Part shown: positions 34,344 to 42,999 of the stretch, piece after piece
Layout of the letters: each line of letters opens with the position of its first letter
Position numbering within the stretch: position 1 is the first letter of the stretch
NCBI RefSeq assembly: GCF_019795155.1
Contig: NZ_JAILYN010000038.1
Location: 1 to 44,465 of the forward strand
Reading direction: 5' to 3'
DNA length: 44,465 nucleotides
Source: Marinobacterium arenosum
GTDB lineage: Bacteria; Pseudomonadota; Gammaproteobacteria; Pseudomonadales; Balneatricaceae
Notes under the pieces: generated by a model
Databases searched by the model: none
The model's input: only the letters and a program-made list of their open reading frames with translations
Told to the model about the DNA's origin: nothing
Translations under genes and position numbers: made by a program

Positions 34344-34350
34344 CCGACAC

Positions 34351-34989
34351 TTACTTCAGCTTGATCTCCATCGGCTGGATATTCTGCCGCACCAGCTTGT
34401 CGTGGGCGCGGTTCATCAGCGACCGGTTGTCGAACGGGCCGACCCGTACCCGGTACCAGACACCGTTCTGGCCTGTAGACTTGCTGGTGTGAGCATTGGG
34501 CAGTCCCAGCAGGATCAGTTGGGCGCGCATCCGTTCGGCATCGGCCGGATCGCGGAACGAACCGGCCTGCAGCAGGTACTTGTACTCAGTCTTGGCATCG
34601 CGCGGTGTAGAGCTGTAGGCGTCTACCTGGTCGGTCTGCACCTCGCTCTTGGGCAGCATCTTGTAAAACTCGAACCGCTCACCCTGTTCGGCCTCCGGCT
34701 GCGGCGCCGGTTTGGCGACACTGGCTTTCGCCGCCGGCTTGGCGGCGGGCTGGACGCTGGGCTTGGCCGGGGCCGGCTGGCTGATCCGCTGGCTCGGGTT
34801 CACCTGAGTCAGGCTGTACAGCAGATAACCCAGACCGCCGACCATGGCCACTGCGACCAGCAGTTTCAGCCAGGGTAGCCGGCGCTTGGCCGGTGCCGGC
34901 TTGCGGGCATTGCCGGAGGGGCGCTTGGGCGCGGTGCGGCTGGCGCCACGGCCGCCCTTTTTCTGGCCGTAGTCCTTGCGTGCTGCCAT
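34351..34989 (-). CDS. SPOR-domain protein, FtsN-like
   Basis: This is 212 residues. A basic cytoplasmic N-terminus of about 40 residues (KDYGQKKGGRGASRTAPKRP) precedes one transmembrane helix at about 42-62 (LKLLVAVAMVGGLGYLLYSL). A Pro/Ala/Lys-rich periplasmic linker comes next, and a C-terminal SPOR domain from about 135 (YKYLLQAGSFRDPADAERMRAQL, GVWYRVRVGPFDNRSLMNRA). SPOR domains bind denuded septal peptidoglycan. It starts 4 bp after the argS stop. The protein is shorter than true FtsN and may be an FtsN functional equivalent, as its pseudomonad counterpart beside argS is thought to be. Confidence 0.88.
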   Translation of the reverse strand: MAARKDYGQKKGGRGASRTAPKRPSGNARKPAPAKRRLPWLKLLVAVAMVGGLGYLLYSLTQVNPSQRISQPAPAKPSVQPAAKPAAKASVAKPAPQPEAEQGERFEFYKMLPKSEVQTDQVDAYSSTPRDAKTEYKYLLQAGSFRDPADAERMRAQLILLGLPNAHTSKSTGQNGVWYRVRVGPFDNRSLMNRAHDKLVRQNIQPMEIKLK

Positions 34990-34993
34990 CGGC

Positions 34994-36754
34994 TTACATC
35001 TGCTCCGGTGCTTCCACGCCCAGCAGGGTCAGGCCGTTATGGAGCACCTGGCGAGCCGCTTCGCTGAGGGTGATGCGGGCATTACGCAGCGCGGCATCGT
35101 CGATCAGCATCTTGTTGGCGTTGTAGTAGGAGTGGAAGTCGTTGGCCAGTTCGCGCAGGTAGTTGGCCAGCATGTGCGGCTCATAGTTCAGCGCGGCGTT
35201 GGTCAGCACCTCCGGGTACTTGGACAGCTTGGTGATCAGGTCCTTTTCGTGCTCGGTGTCGAGCAGTTCCAGCTTGGCCAGGCCGGCTTCGCGATCCCAT
35301 TCCAGACCGGCTTCGGCCAGTTTGCGCTGCACCGAGCGGACCCGGGCGTGGGCATACTGGATGTAGTACACCGGGTTGTCCTTGGATTGGGACTTGGCCA
35401 GCTCCAGGTCGAAATCCATGTGCTGGTCGGCCTTGCGGGTCACATAGAAGAACCGGCAGGCGTCGTTGCCCACTTCGTCGCGCAGCTCGCGCAGGGTAAC
35501 GAAGGAACCGGAACGGGTCGACATCTGCACCCGCTCTTCACCACGGTAGAGGATCGCGAACTGTACCAGCCGCACCAGCAGCCGTTCCGGGTCGTAACCC
35601 AGTGCCTGGCAGGCGGCTTTCATGCGGGCGATATAGCCGTGGTGGTCGGCGCCCCAGATGTACAGCACCTTGTCGAAGCCGCGCTCGAACTTGTTTTGCA
35701 GGTAGGCGATATCGGAGGCGAAGTAGGTGGTCTGGCCGTTGGCGCGGCGTACTACCCGGTCCTTGTCGTCGCCGAAGGCGGTGGAGCGGAACCAGAGGTT
35801 GCCGTCCTGCTCGTACAGGTGGCCGTTCTGTTGCAGCTTGTTCAGTGCGCTGTCGACATCGCCGTTGCTGGTCAGGCTGCGTTCTGAGAACCACTGCTGG
35901 TAGGTGACGCCGAAGCCGGCCAGGTCGTCGCGGATATCGCCGAGGATCGAGTCCAGCGCGGCATCGAAGAACAGCCGGTAGCCCTCTTCGCCGAGCAGCA
36001 GACGGGCCCGCTCGATCAGACCGTCGATGTGCGCTTCCTTGTCGCCGCCGGCCGGCTCGTCGGCCGGGATGCCCTGCATCAGGTCGGACACCGGATGGCT
36101 CAGCGCGTTGCCGTGCTGCTCATAGAGCTCGGCGGCGATATCGTGGATATAGTCACCCTTGTAGCCGTTGCTCGGGAAGCACAGTTCGGCACCGCATTTT
36201 TCCATGTAACGCAGCCAGACGCTGGTGGCCAGGATGTTCATCTGGCGGCCGGCGTCGTTGACGTAGTACTCGCGTTCTACCGGTACCCCGGCGGCTTCCA
36301 GCAGGTCGGCGACGGAAGCGCCGTAAGCGGCGCCGCGGCCGTGGCCGACATGCAGCGGACCGGTCGGGTTGGCGGAGACGAACTCGACCTGCACCCGTTC
36401 GCGGCTGTCGGCCTTGCCGCGACCGAACTGGCTCTGCTCGGCGAGGATCTGCTTGACCACCTCGGCGGTGGAGGCCTGACTGACGAAGAAGTTGATGAAC
36501 CCGGGGCCGGCGATCTCGGTTTTTTCGACGAGCTCGGAAGTCGGCAGCGCGGCGACGATCGCCTGGGCCAGTTCGCGCGGATTGCGTCGGGCCGGCTTTG
36601 CCAGGGTCAGGGCGATATTGGAGGCAAAATCGCCGTGGGATTTATCACGGGTGTTTTCCACCATGACATTGACCCGGGTTTCGGCCGGCAGGGTGCCGTC
36701 GGCCAGCAGTGCGTCAACGGCAGACGCGATCAGTTCCGCAATTTGTTGTTTCAT
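34994..36754 (-). CDS. argS: Arginyl-tRNA synthetase
   Basis: This 586-residue class I synthetase shows the arginyl N-terminal Add-1 domain (1-110), the HIGH variant in [19 protein letters not shown] at about 125-143, the KMSKS-equivalent MSTRSG near 385, and a C-terminal anticodon-binding helical domain ending in [12 protein letters not shown]. It charges tRNA-Arg, needs tRNA for activation, and is cytoplasmic. It precedes the SPOR gene in the same transcript. Confidence 0.98.
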   Translation of the reverse strand: MKQQIAELIASAVDALLADGTLPAETRVNVMVENTRDKSHGDFASNIALTLAKPARRNPRELAQAIVAALPTSELVEKTEIAGPGFINFFVSQASTAEVVKQILAEQSQFGRGKADSRERVQVEFVSANPTGPLHVGHGRGAAYGASVADLLEAAGVPVEREYYVNDAGRQMNILATSVWLRYMEKCGAELCFPSNGYKGDYIHDIAAELYEQHGNALSHPVSDLMQGIPADEPAGGDKEAHIDGLIERARLLLGEEGYRLFFDAALDSILGDIRDDLAGFGVTYQQWFSERSLTSNGDVDSALNKLQQNGHLYEQDGNLWFRSTAFGDDKDRVVRRANGQTTYFASDIAYLQNKFERGFDKVLYIWGADHHGYIARMKAACQALGYDPERLLVRLVQFAILYRGEERVQMSTRSGSFVTLRELRDEVGNDACRFFYVTRKADQHMDFDLELAKSQSKDNPVYYIQYAHARVRSVQRKLAEAGLEWDREAGLAKLELLDTEHEKDLITKLSKYPEVLTNAALNYEPHMLANYLRELANDFHSYYNANKMLIDDAALRNARITLSEAARQVLHNGLTLLGVEAPEQM

Positions 36755-36896
36755 CAGCCTAATGTGGTTACCGGTTGGTGTATGGGGTGGGGCGACTAAC
36801 TGCAGGCCCCGCCGAGGAACCGCGTATTATCGCGATATCCTGTGACATTGTTAAGGGGCGGTTGGCCGTTTTTTGCGCAGCACAATGCCGGCCGGG

Positions 36897-36926
36897 AAAA
36901 GCGGCCGGCGGCGGGCGCCGCCGGCC
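36897..36926 (-). terminator. Intrinsic terminator of the chemoreceptor gene
   Basis: On the minus strand a GC stem (arms 36926-36917 and 36912-36903, GGCCGGCGGC/GCCGCCGGCC) is followed by GC and four T residues (36900-36897), 10 bases past the chemoreceptor stop. Confidence 0.75.
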
Positions 36927-36935
36927 TTGGCATGA

Positions 36936-38918
36936 TCAGATCTGGAAGCGCTGTACCAGCTGCTGTTGGGTCTGAGCCAGGTTCAGCAATTCGTTGCTGC
37001 CGCCGGCGGCCTGCTCGGCACCGGTGGCGGTTTCCGCGGCCGCTTCATTGACCTGCACCAGGGTGCGGCTGACCTCTTCGACGGCCGAGCGCTGCTGGTT
37101 GGCCGCTTCGGCGATCTGGGTGCTCATCGAGCGGATATCGGCGACCGCCGCGCCCATCTGCTTGAGCGCCTCGCGCGAGGTGTTGGCATGGCCGACGCAA
37201 TCGCTGGCCTGCTGCTGCGAGCGTTGCATGATATCCACCACCTGGCGGATCGCTCCCTGCATGTTCTCGACCATCGACTGGATCTCCTGGGTGGAGTTCT
37301 GGGTCCGGCTGGCCAGCTCGCGCACCTCGTCGGCCACCACCGCGAAGCCGCGGCCGTGCTCGCCGGCACGGGCCGCTTCGATGGCGGCGTTCAGTGCCAG
37401 CAGGTTGGTCTGCTCGGCGATTGAGCCGATGGTGACCAGGATACTGTCGATCTCGCTGCTGTAGCCGGCCAACTGGTTGCTGACCCCCACCGCCGTCTCG
37501 ATCTCGTTGGCCTGCTGCTGGATGCTCTGCAGGGTCTGCTTGACGTAGCTGTAAACATCCTGGCCGAGCTGATCACAATCCTGCACCGCTTCCAGGGTGG
37601 TGTTACTGTGGCCAGCCACTTCGGCGACGCTGGATTCCATCTCGGTGGCGGCGGCGGCGGTCTGCTCCAGCTGCCGGCTCTGGGCGTTCATCGCTTCGGT
37701 GGCGTGGCGGCTGATGGCGGCGTTCTGGTCCGCCACCGACGCCAGTTTGTGGGAGCCGTCGACCACCTGGCGCAGTACCGACTGCAGCTCAGACACCACT
37801 GCGTTGAGCGTCCCGCCAAGCTCACCGAACTCATCCTTGCGCTGGTCGTCGAAACGCACCTGCAGGTTGCCGTCCTGTACCCCGGCCAGCTTCTGGCGGA
37901 TCTCGGCCAGCGGCCGACGCATGGCGTTGATGGTCAATACCGCGACGGCGATTGCCACCAGCAGTGAACCGGCCGCCAGCGCCAGGATCAGCAGGCCGGC
38001 GAAGCGGGTGGTGCTGTCCGCCTGCTGGCGCGCTTGATCGGCCTGGGCGGTGGCGGCGGCGATAAAGCGCTCGGCGGCCTGATTGGTCTGCGCAACCTGC
38101 TTGCTGGTCTGTTCCATCTGCTGTTGCAGGGTGGCGATCAGCGCGTGCTGCTGGCGGTACATCGCCACCAGGCCGTCTTCTTCGTACAGTGCCTTGTTGA
38201 TCTTGTCGACCAGGATCTTGACCTGCTTGGCCTTGGGCTCGACCTTGGCGAGTGACGCATGGCTGTCGACCAGTTCGCCCTTGTTGCGTTCCAGCGCCTT
38301 GCTGAGATCCTCGATATCGCGGGTACGCTTGTAGTTGATCATCTGGAAGTGGTGCGCGCTGACCGCCCGGGTCAGGCCGCGGGCGACGCGGGCGTTGTCG
38401 GGGTGGGTGTCCTCGTTGCTGATATAGCGCTGCGACCAGCCATTGAGGGCGTCGCTGTCACTCTGCAGCTTGATCTCAGCCTCGACCACCCGGCGATCGA
38501 GGATCAACCGGTTTTTCTGATTGTCCATCACCTGCTGGGCGGCATTGGCGAAGGCACCGCTGGCGCTACGGATCTCGCCGAGCAGGGCGGTCAGCTCGGG
38601 CTGGTCGGCGATCTGCGGTTCCAGCGCGGTCAGCTGTTCGTTGAATGTGGTCAGCCGGCTGTCGAACAGTTTGCGTTCTGCATTCAGGTCCTTGACCCGC
38701 TGCTGGGCCAACGCACTGTACAGCGCCTGGTTGGCGGACTGCAGGTTGATCATCTGATTGAAGCCGCCGGTCAGGTTCGGCAGGGCTTCGTCGGTGACCC
38801 GGTACATCCCGGAGCTGATGGTGTTGATGCCGAAGGTGGCGCCGCCGGCGATCACCATCATGAACAGTACGAGTGTGGAAAAGCCCAGTGCGATCTTCTG
38901 GGTGATCGATAAACTCAT
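36936..38918 (-). CDS. Methyl-accepting chemotaxis protein with a large helical periplasmic sensor
   Basis: This is 660 residues from ATG 38918 (GGGGA eight bases upstream); an ATG four codons earlier also exists. The first transmembrane helix is at about 8-30. A wholly helical periplasmic region of about 270 residues ([21 protein letters not shown] onward) is of the size and helix character of an HBM (helical bimodular) sensor, the type that binds C4 or C2 carboxylates in Pseudomonas McpS. The second helix is at about 305-330, then HAMP to about 385 and the signalling hairpin with tip [20 protein letters not shown]. It lacks a C-terminal CheR-docking pentapeptide. A ligand assignment to TCA-type acids would be inference. 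Confidence 0.9.
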   Translation of the reverse strand: MSLSITQKIALGFSTLVLFMMVIAGGATFGINTISSGMYRVTDEALPNLTGGFNQMINLQSANQALYSALAQQRVKDLNAERKLFDSRLTTFNEQLTALEPQIADQPELTALLGEIRSASGAFANAAQQVMDNQKNRLILDRRVVEAEIKLQSDSDALNGWSQRYISNEDTHPDNARVARGLTRAVSAHHFQMINYKRTRDIEDLSKALERNKGELVDSHASLAKVEPKAKQVKILVDKINKALYEEDGLVAMYRQQHALIATLQQQMEQTSKQVAQTNQAAERFIAAATAQADQARQQADSTTRFAGLLILALAAGSLLVAIAVAVLTINAMRRPLAEIRQKLAGVQDGNLQVRFDDQRKDEFGELGGTLNAVVSELQSVLRQVVDGSHKLASVADQNAAISRHATEAMNAQSRQLEQTAAAATEMESSVAEVAGHSNTTLEAVQDCDQLGQDVYSYVKQTLQSIQQQANEIETAVGVSNQLAGYSSEIDSILVTIGSIAEQTNLLALNAAIEAARAGEHGRGFAVVADEVRELASRTQNSTQEIQSMVENMQGAIRQVVDIMQRSQQQASDCVGHANTSREALKQMGAAVADIRSMSTQIAEAANQQRSAVEEVSRTLVQVNEAAAETATGAEQAAGGSNELLNLAQTQQQLVQRFQI

Positions 38919-39127
38919 GATGTTCCCCAATCCTTGCTTTGTTATTTTTATGGCCCCTCCTAAAACAACCGTCGCAATGGGGGTAAGCGTCGGCCCGAAC
39001 GTACATGAGCAACGGCTAGGGGCAATCCCTTATAGCTCACTCCAAAGTCCAAGTCCAGCCGGGGCGATGGATCGCTCAAGAAACACTGTTGTTCTATTCC
39101 TTTTACATTTCGAGACTTGACCGGCTT

Positions 39128-39342
39128 CTAAGGGTCTGTCGGACTTAGCTCTGGCCTACTCGGCGCCGGCTTCCTGCTTCGCCCTAACTCCTGCATCCAT
39201 GCAGTCGTGCGGAAAAGCGGCTATTGGTCATCTGTTCCGAACGAATTCGTTAAATCGCTCGCTATTTGCCTCAGTCGTTCGAAAGATCTGTCTCAATCCC
39301 GCTTTCCTTCGCTACGATCGGCCAAGCCCGACAGGCCCCTAG
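39128..39342. mobile_element. 215-bp element bounded by 19-bp inverted repeats (MITE-like)
   Basis: Left end CTAAGGGTCTGTCGGACTT (39128-39146) and right end AAGCCCGACAGGCCCCTAG (39324-39342) are inverted repeats with 16 of 19 matches. The interior has no convincing gene. Its right end is 4 bp from the priA stop, and it lies between priA and the chemoreceptor gene. A non-autonomous transposon-derived element is the simplest reading; no second copy is in this window and no matching transposase is seen. Confidence 0.55.
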
Positions 39343-39346
39343 CCGC

Positions 39347-41551
39347 TCAGTTCATCTCCAGCGGGTCGACGTCCAGCGTCCAGCGCACCTTGCGCGCTTC
39401 CGGTTGTTGCTCGAGGAACTCGCACAGCATGCCGAGCCACTGCTGCAGCACGCCGCGCTGGGGGCTCTGGATCAGCAGTTGGGCCCGGAATACACCGGCT
39501 TTCTTTTCCATTGTCGACGGGAACGGACCGACCAGATCGACCGCCGGTGGCAAGCCGCCGCGTTCCAGCAGATCGCGCACCGCCCGCAGGAAGGCCTCGG
39601 CACGGCCCTGGCGGCTGGCTTCGGCTTTCAGCAACGCCAGGTGCATAAACGGTGGCAGTGCGGCCCGGTGGCGGTCATGCAGTTCGCTGCGGGCGAAGGC
39701 GCTGTAGCCCTGATCCACCAGGCACTGGATCGCCGGATGGTCGGCGTGCATGGTCTGCATCAGCACATGGCCGGGCCGTTCGGCACGGCCCGCCCGCCCG
39801 GCCACCTGCACCAGCAGCTGGGCGGTACGTTCCATGCCGCGGAAATCGGCGCTGAACAGGCCGCCATCGGCGTTCAGTATCGCCACCAGGGTGACGTTGG
39901 GAAAGTGGTGCCCCTTGGCCAGCATCTGGGTGCCGACCAGGATGCAGGGCTCGCCGCTGTGTACCTGCGCCATGATCTGGGCCAGCGCGTCCTTGCGGGC
40001 GGTGCTGTCGCGGTCCACCCGCAGCACCGGGTAGTCGCTGAACAGCTGGCGCAGGATCTGTTCGCTACGCTCGGTACCGCTGCCGACCGGCTTCAGCTGC
40101 GGGCTGCCGCAGTCCGGGCACTGGGCCGGAATCGGCCGCTGGCTGTCGCAGTGGTGGCAGTGCAGATGCGGCGGGCTCAGGTGCAGCGTCATGTGGGCGT
40201 CGCAGCGGCTGCAGTCGGCGATCCAGCCGCAGTTGTGGCAGCTCAGCGTCGGCGAGTAGCCGCGCCGGTTCAGGAACACCAGCACCTGGTTGCCGGCGCC
40301 GAGGTGCTGGCGGATCTGTTCGATCATCGGCTCGGCCAGGCCATCGCGGATCGGCTGCTGACGGATATCGAGCAGTTCGAACTTAGGTGGCCGGGCGTTG
40401 CCGGCCCGTTCGGTCAATTGCAGGTGGCGGTAGCGGCCCTGCTCGGCGTTCCACAGGCTCTCCAGCGATGGTGTGGCGCTGCCCAGTACCAGCGGCACAT
40501 CCTCCTCGCGGGCGCGCATCACCGACAGGTCGCGGGCCGAGTAACGGAAACCATCCTGTTGCTTGAAGGAGGCGTCGTGCTCCTCGTCGACGATGATGAT
40601 GCCGGGGGCCTGCAGCGGTGTGAACAGCGCCGAGCGGGTGCCGATCACGATACTGGCCAGCCCCTCGCGGACTTTCAGCCAGGCGTCCAGCCGCTGGCGG
40701 TCGGTCAGGTTGGAGTGCAGCACCACCACCGGCACCTGGAAGCGCTGCTTGAAGCGCGCCACCGTCTGCGGCGTCAGGCCGATCTCCGGTACCAGTACCA
40801 GCGCCTGGCGGCCCTGTTGCAGGACCGCTTCGATCGTCTGCAGGTAGACCTCGGTCTTACCGGAGCCGGTTACCCCTTCCAGCAGGAACGGCTGGAAGCC
40901 GTCGGCGCCATTGATCGCTTCGACCGCCTGGCGCTGCTGGTCGTTCAGCGGCAGTGACGGCTGGCGCAGCAGCGAGTCCTTGCCGCCGGCGTGGCGGGAC
41001 GGAGGGTGGTGGACGAACGACTCCGCCAAACCCTTGTCGAGCAGGGTTTTCAATAGCTGGGTGTTGCCGCCCTCGGCACGGATCGCGTCGCTGCTGATCC
41101 CCTGTGGATGCTCCTGTAGCAGTTGCAGCAGTTCCCGCTGGCGCCGCGCCGCTTTACCGAGCGCATCCAGCGAGGCATCGGCGGTGGCGCGCCACAGGTG
41201 TTCGTGGGCGTACTCGCAGGGAGCGCCTTTGCGTAGTAGCACCGGTAGTGCCTGCAGCAGCGCATCGCCGACCGGATGCTGGTAGTAGCTGGCCGCCCAA
41301 CGGGCCAGCTTGAGCAGATGGGCCGGTAGCGGCGGAGTCGGATCGAGAATCTCCAATGCCGGCTTCAGCTTGTCCCGCGGTAGATCGCTGTGTGGCTCGA
41401 CGCTGATCAGCATGCCGATCAACTGGCGCGGGCCGAACGGTACCCGCACCCTGACACCGGGCTGCAGGACGGTGGCATCGACGCCGGCCGGCGGCAGGTA
41501 ATCGAACAGGCGACGAACCGGGCTGGGGATCGCCAGGCGCAGTACTGACAT
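39347..41551 (-). CDS. priA: Primosomal protein N' (replication restart helicase PriA)
   Basis: This is 734 residues (E. coli PriA 732). It has an N-terminal DNA-binding domain (FDYLPPAGV, about 14-22), Walker A GVTGSGKTEVYLQTIEAVL at about 228-246, the DEEH box IIVDEEHDASFKQQDGFRYS, and the zinc-binding insert with paired cysteines (LSCHNCGWIADCSRCDAHM; LHCHHCDSQRPIPAQCPDCG). A helicase domain with GTQMLAKGHHFPNVTLV follows. It reloads the replisome at stalled forks. It is divergent from rpmE, as in pseudomonads. Confidence 0.98.
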   Translation of the reverse strand: MSVLRLAIPSPVRRLFDYLPPAGVDATVLQPGVRVRVPFGPRQLIGMLISVEPHSDLPRDKLKPALEILDPTPPLPAHLLKLARWAASYYQHPVGDALLQALPVLLRKGAPCEYAHEHLWRATADASLDALGKAARRQRELLQLLQEHPQGISSDAIRAEGGNTQLLKTLLDKGLAESFVHHPPSRHAGGKDSLLRQPSLPLNDQQRQAVEAINGADGFQPFLLEGVTGSGKTEVYLQTIEAVLQQGRQALVLVPEIGLTPQTVARFKQRFQVPVVVLHSNLTDRQRLDAWLKVREGLASIVIGTRSALFTPLQAPGIIIVDEEHDASFKQQDGFRYSARDLSVMRAREEDVPLVLGSATPSLESLWNAEQGRYRHLQLTERAGNARPPKFELLDIRQQPIRDGLAEPMIEQIRQHLGAGNQVLVFLNRRGYSPTLSCHNCGWIADCSRCDAHMTLHLSPPHLHCHHCDSQRPIPAQCPDCGSPQLKPVGSGTERSEQILRQLFSDYPVLRVDRDSTARKDALAQIMAQVHSGEPCILVGTQMLAKGHHFPNVTLVAILNADGGLFSADFRGMERTAQLLVQVAGRAGRAERPGHVLMQTMHADHPAIQCLVDQGYSAFARSELHDRHRAALPPFMHLALLKAEASRQGRAEAFLRAVRDLLERGGLPPAVDLVGPFPSTMEKKAGVFRAQLLIQSPQRGVLQQWLGMLCEFLEQQPEARKVRWTLDVDPLEMN

Positions 41552-41625
41552 GGTTTCCTCGGGGCGTACGGAACAGGGCGACAGTGTAGGGACTTTATCG
41601 GGGGTTATAAATGGTGATCAAAGTG

Positions 41626-41706
41626 TTGAGTAGACAGTATACAGTTGGCGGTAGCGGCTGTCGGGGGGAAGGAGAACGGCAGCTTCACTGTCTACTGTAA
41701 ACTCAA
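41626..41706. repeat. Imperfect 20-bp inverted repeat upstream of rpmE
   Basis: TTGAGTAGACAGTATACAGT (41626-41645) and ACTGTCTACTGTAAACTCAA (41687-41706) are inverted repeats with 17 of 20 matches, 41 bp apart. They lie in the 304-bp divergent region between priA and rpmE and are AT-richer than the surroundings. They could be operator halves or a remnant repeat. Confidence 0.5.
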
Positions 41707-41727
41707 TACTCAAAGCTGTTGTCTATA

Positions 41728-41756
41728 TTGCAGCTATCTTGGCCGATGCGTATAAT
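41728..41756 (+). promoter_or_regulatory. Sigma-70 promoter of rpmE
   Basis: TTGCAG (41728-41733) and a consensus TATAAT (41751-41756) are spaced by 17 nt. Transcription should begin near 41763, giving a leader of about 95 nt that could hold autoregulatory structure. Confidence 0.75.
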
Positions 41757-41855
41757 GCGCCGCTTACTCACACCATCGGCCTTGGCCGGACCTTAACTCA
41801 GCGCGGTGCCTGGCGAAAAATGACCGGGTGGCGGCGCACATTGAGAGATATAGCG

Positions 41856-42071
41856 ATGAAAGCTGACATCCATCCGAATTACGTAGAAATTACTGCAAAC
41901 TGCTCTTGCGGTAACACTATCAAGACTAAATCCACTCTGGGTCAGGACATGCACCTGGACGTGTGCTCCGCTTGCCACCCGTTCTACACCGGCAAGCAGA
42001 AAGAAGCGACCACCGGTGGTCGTGTTGACCGCTTCAACAAGCGTTTCGGTGCCCGCTCCCTCAAGAAGTAA
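41856..42071 (+). CDS. rpmE: 50S ribosomal protein L31
   Basis: This is 71 residues from ATG 41856; the open frame extends upstream but without family similarity. It is the zinc-containing (C+) form of L31, with the four cysteines in ANCSCGN and [16 protein letters not shown]. The C-terminus is the usual basic [18 protein letters not shown]. It sits at the bridge between ribosomal subunits. A consensus promoter lies upstream, and its terminator falls inside the next gene. Confidence 0.97.
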   Translation: MKADIHPNYVEITANCSCGNTIKTKSTLGQDMHLDVCSACHPFYTGKQKEATTGGRVDRFNKRFGARSLKK

Positions 42072-42074
42072 GCG

Positions 42075-42878
42075 ATGGCCCGGCGTTCGTTCAAAAAGGC
42101 ACTCCTCTGGGGTGCCTTTTTGTTTTCCGGCCTGTTCGCAGGCCTTGCACTGGCCGACTGCCCGCAACTGCCGGGCGGCGAACAGGTCAGGGTACGTCAT
42201 ATCTACGATGGCGATACCGTCCAGCTGAGCGATGGCCGCCGGGTGCGTCTGCTCGGTATCAATACCCCGGAGCTGGGCCGCGATGGCCGGCCGGATCAAG
42301 CCCATGCCGAGGCTGCCCGCCAGGCATTGCTCGCACTGATCGACGATCAACCGCTGCGGCTGGTCGTTGGCATCCAGCCAAAAGACCACTACGGTCGGCT
42401 GCTGGGCCACCTTTTTTCACCCGATGGTCGTAATCTGTCCGAACAACTGCTGCGTAACGGTGACGGTTTCTGGGTGGCTGTCGAACCCAATACCCGGCTG
42501 GCCGACTGCCTGCAGCGGGCCGAATATGAAGCCCGGCAGGCGCGGCTTGGCGTCTGGGGGACCCCGCTGGCGAAAGCCAAGCCGGCCGCACAGCTGCAAC
42601 CGGGTGATGGCGGCTTCATGCTGCTGAGCGGCCGGGTCAGCAGGGTGCAACCGGGTCGCCGCCACTGGTATATCGAGCTGGACGCGCGGCTGGCGCTGCG
42701 GATCGACAGTGCGTTGGCTGAACGGATCGGCCGGGCCCGGCTGCAGAACCTGCTGAATCAACCGGTGCAGGTACGCGGCTGGCTGATCGACCGTCAGGCC
42801 GATGGTCGGACACTGAAGCCCGGCTGGCGTCGCTGGCTGCTGACACTGACCCATCCCGATCATCTGAAACCGCTCTGA
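42075..42878 (+). CDS. Secreted thermonuclease-like (SNase) nuclease
   Basis: This is 267 residues. A signal peptide covers about 1-27 (ALLWGAFLFSGLFAGLALA with cleavage before DCPQ). The SNase fold follows, with YDGDTVQLSDGRRVRLLGINTPE at about 44-66 (the calcium-site Asp and catalytic Arg), then GVEPNTRLADCLQRAE-type sequence (here VAVEPNTRLADCLQRAEYEARQARLGVWG) carrying the expected acidic and basic active-site residues. The C-terminal 80 residues form an additional basic domain, partly an OB-like fold by inspection. It should degrade DNA or RNA in the periplasm or outside. It begins 3 bp after the rpmE stop and has a terminator within its first 16 codons. Confidence 0.87.
   Translation: MARRSFKKALLWGAFLFSGLFAGLALADCPQLPGGEQVRVRHIYDGDTVQLSDGRRVRLLGINTPELGRDGRPDQAHAEAARQALLALIDDQPLRLVVGIQPKDHYGRLLGHLFSPDGRNLSEQLLRNGDGFWVAVEPNTRLADCLQRAEYEARQARLGVWGTPLAKAKPAAQLQPGDGGFMLLSGRVSRVQPGRRHWYIELDARLALRIDSALAERIGRARLQNLLNQPVQVRGWLIDRQADGRTLKPGWRRWLLTLTHPDHLKPL
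42093..42125 (+). terminator. Intrinsic terminator inside the 5' end of the nuclease gene
   Basis: AAAAAGGCACTCC (42093-42105), a TCT loop and GGGGTGCCTTTTT (42109-42121) form a 13-bp stem with one G-T pair, followed by G and four more T residues. It is 22 bases past the rpmE stop and overlaps codons 7 to 16 of the nuclease. Confidence 0.85.
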
Positions 42879-42999
42879 AAGCCCCGCCGTTAAGGCGAAT
42901 TTCCTGCATGTTGCGTGGCAAAAAACCTCAGTTGTAGGGGGTATACCTTTTATATAAGATGAGTGGCTCGTCTTTTGTTAACTATTTGGAACAGCAGCC

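Noticed and set aside
39207-39707. Open frame running from the inverted-repeat element into the priA region
   Set aside because: It crosses the element boundary and then lies antisense to priA; its Ser/Arg-rich sequence is typical of a shadow frame.
39266-40957. Long plus-strand open frame opposite priA
   Set aside because: It is the mirror frame of priA; it lacks family features and a ribosome-binding site.
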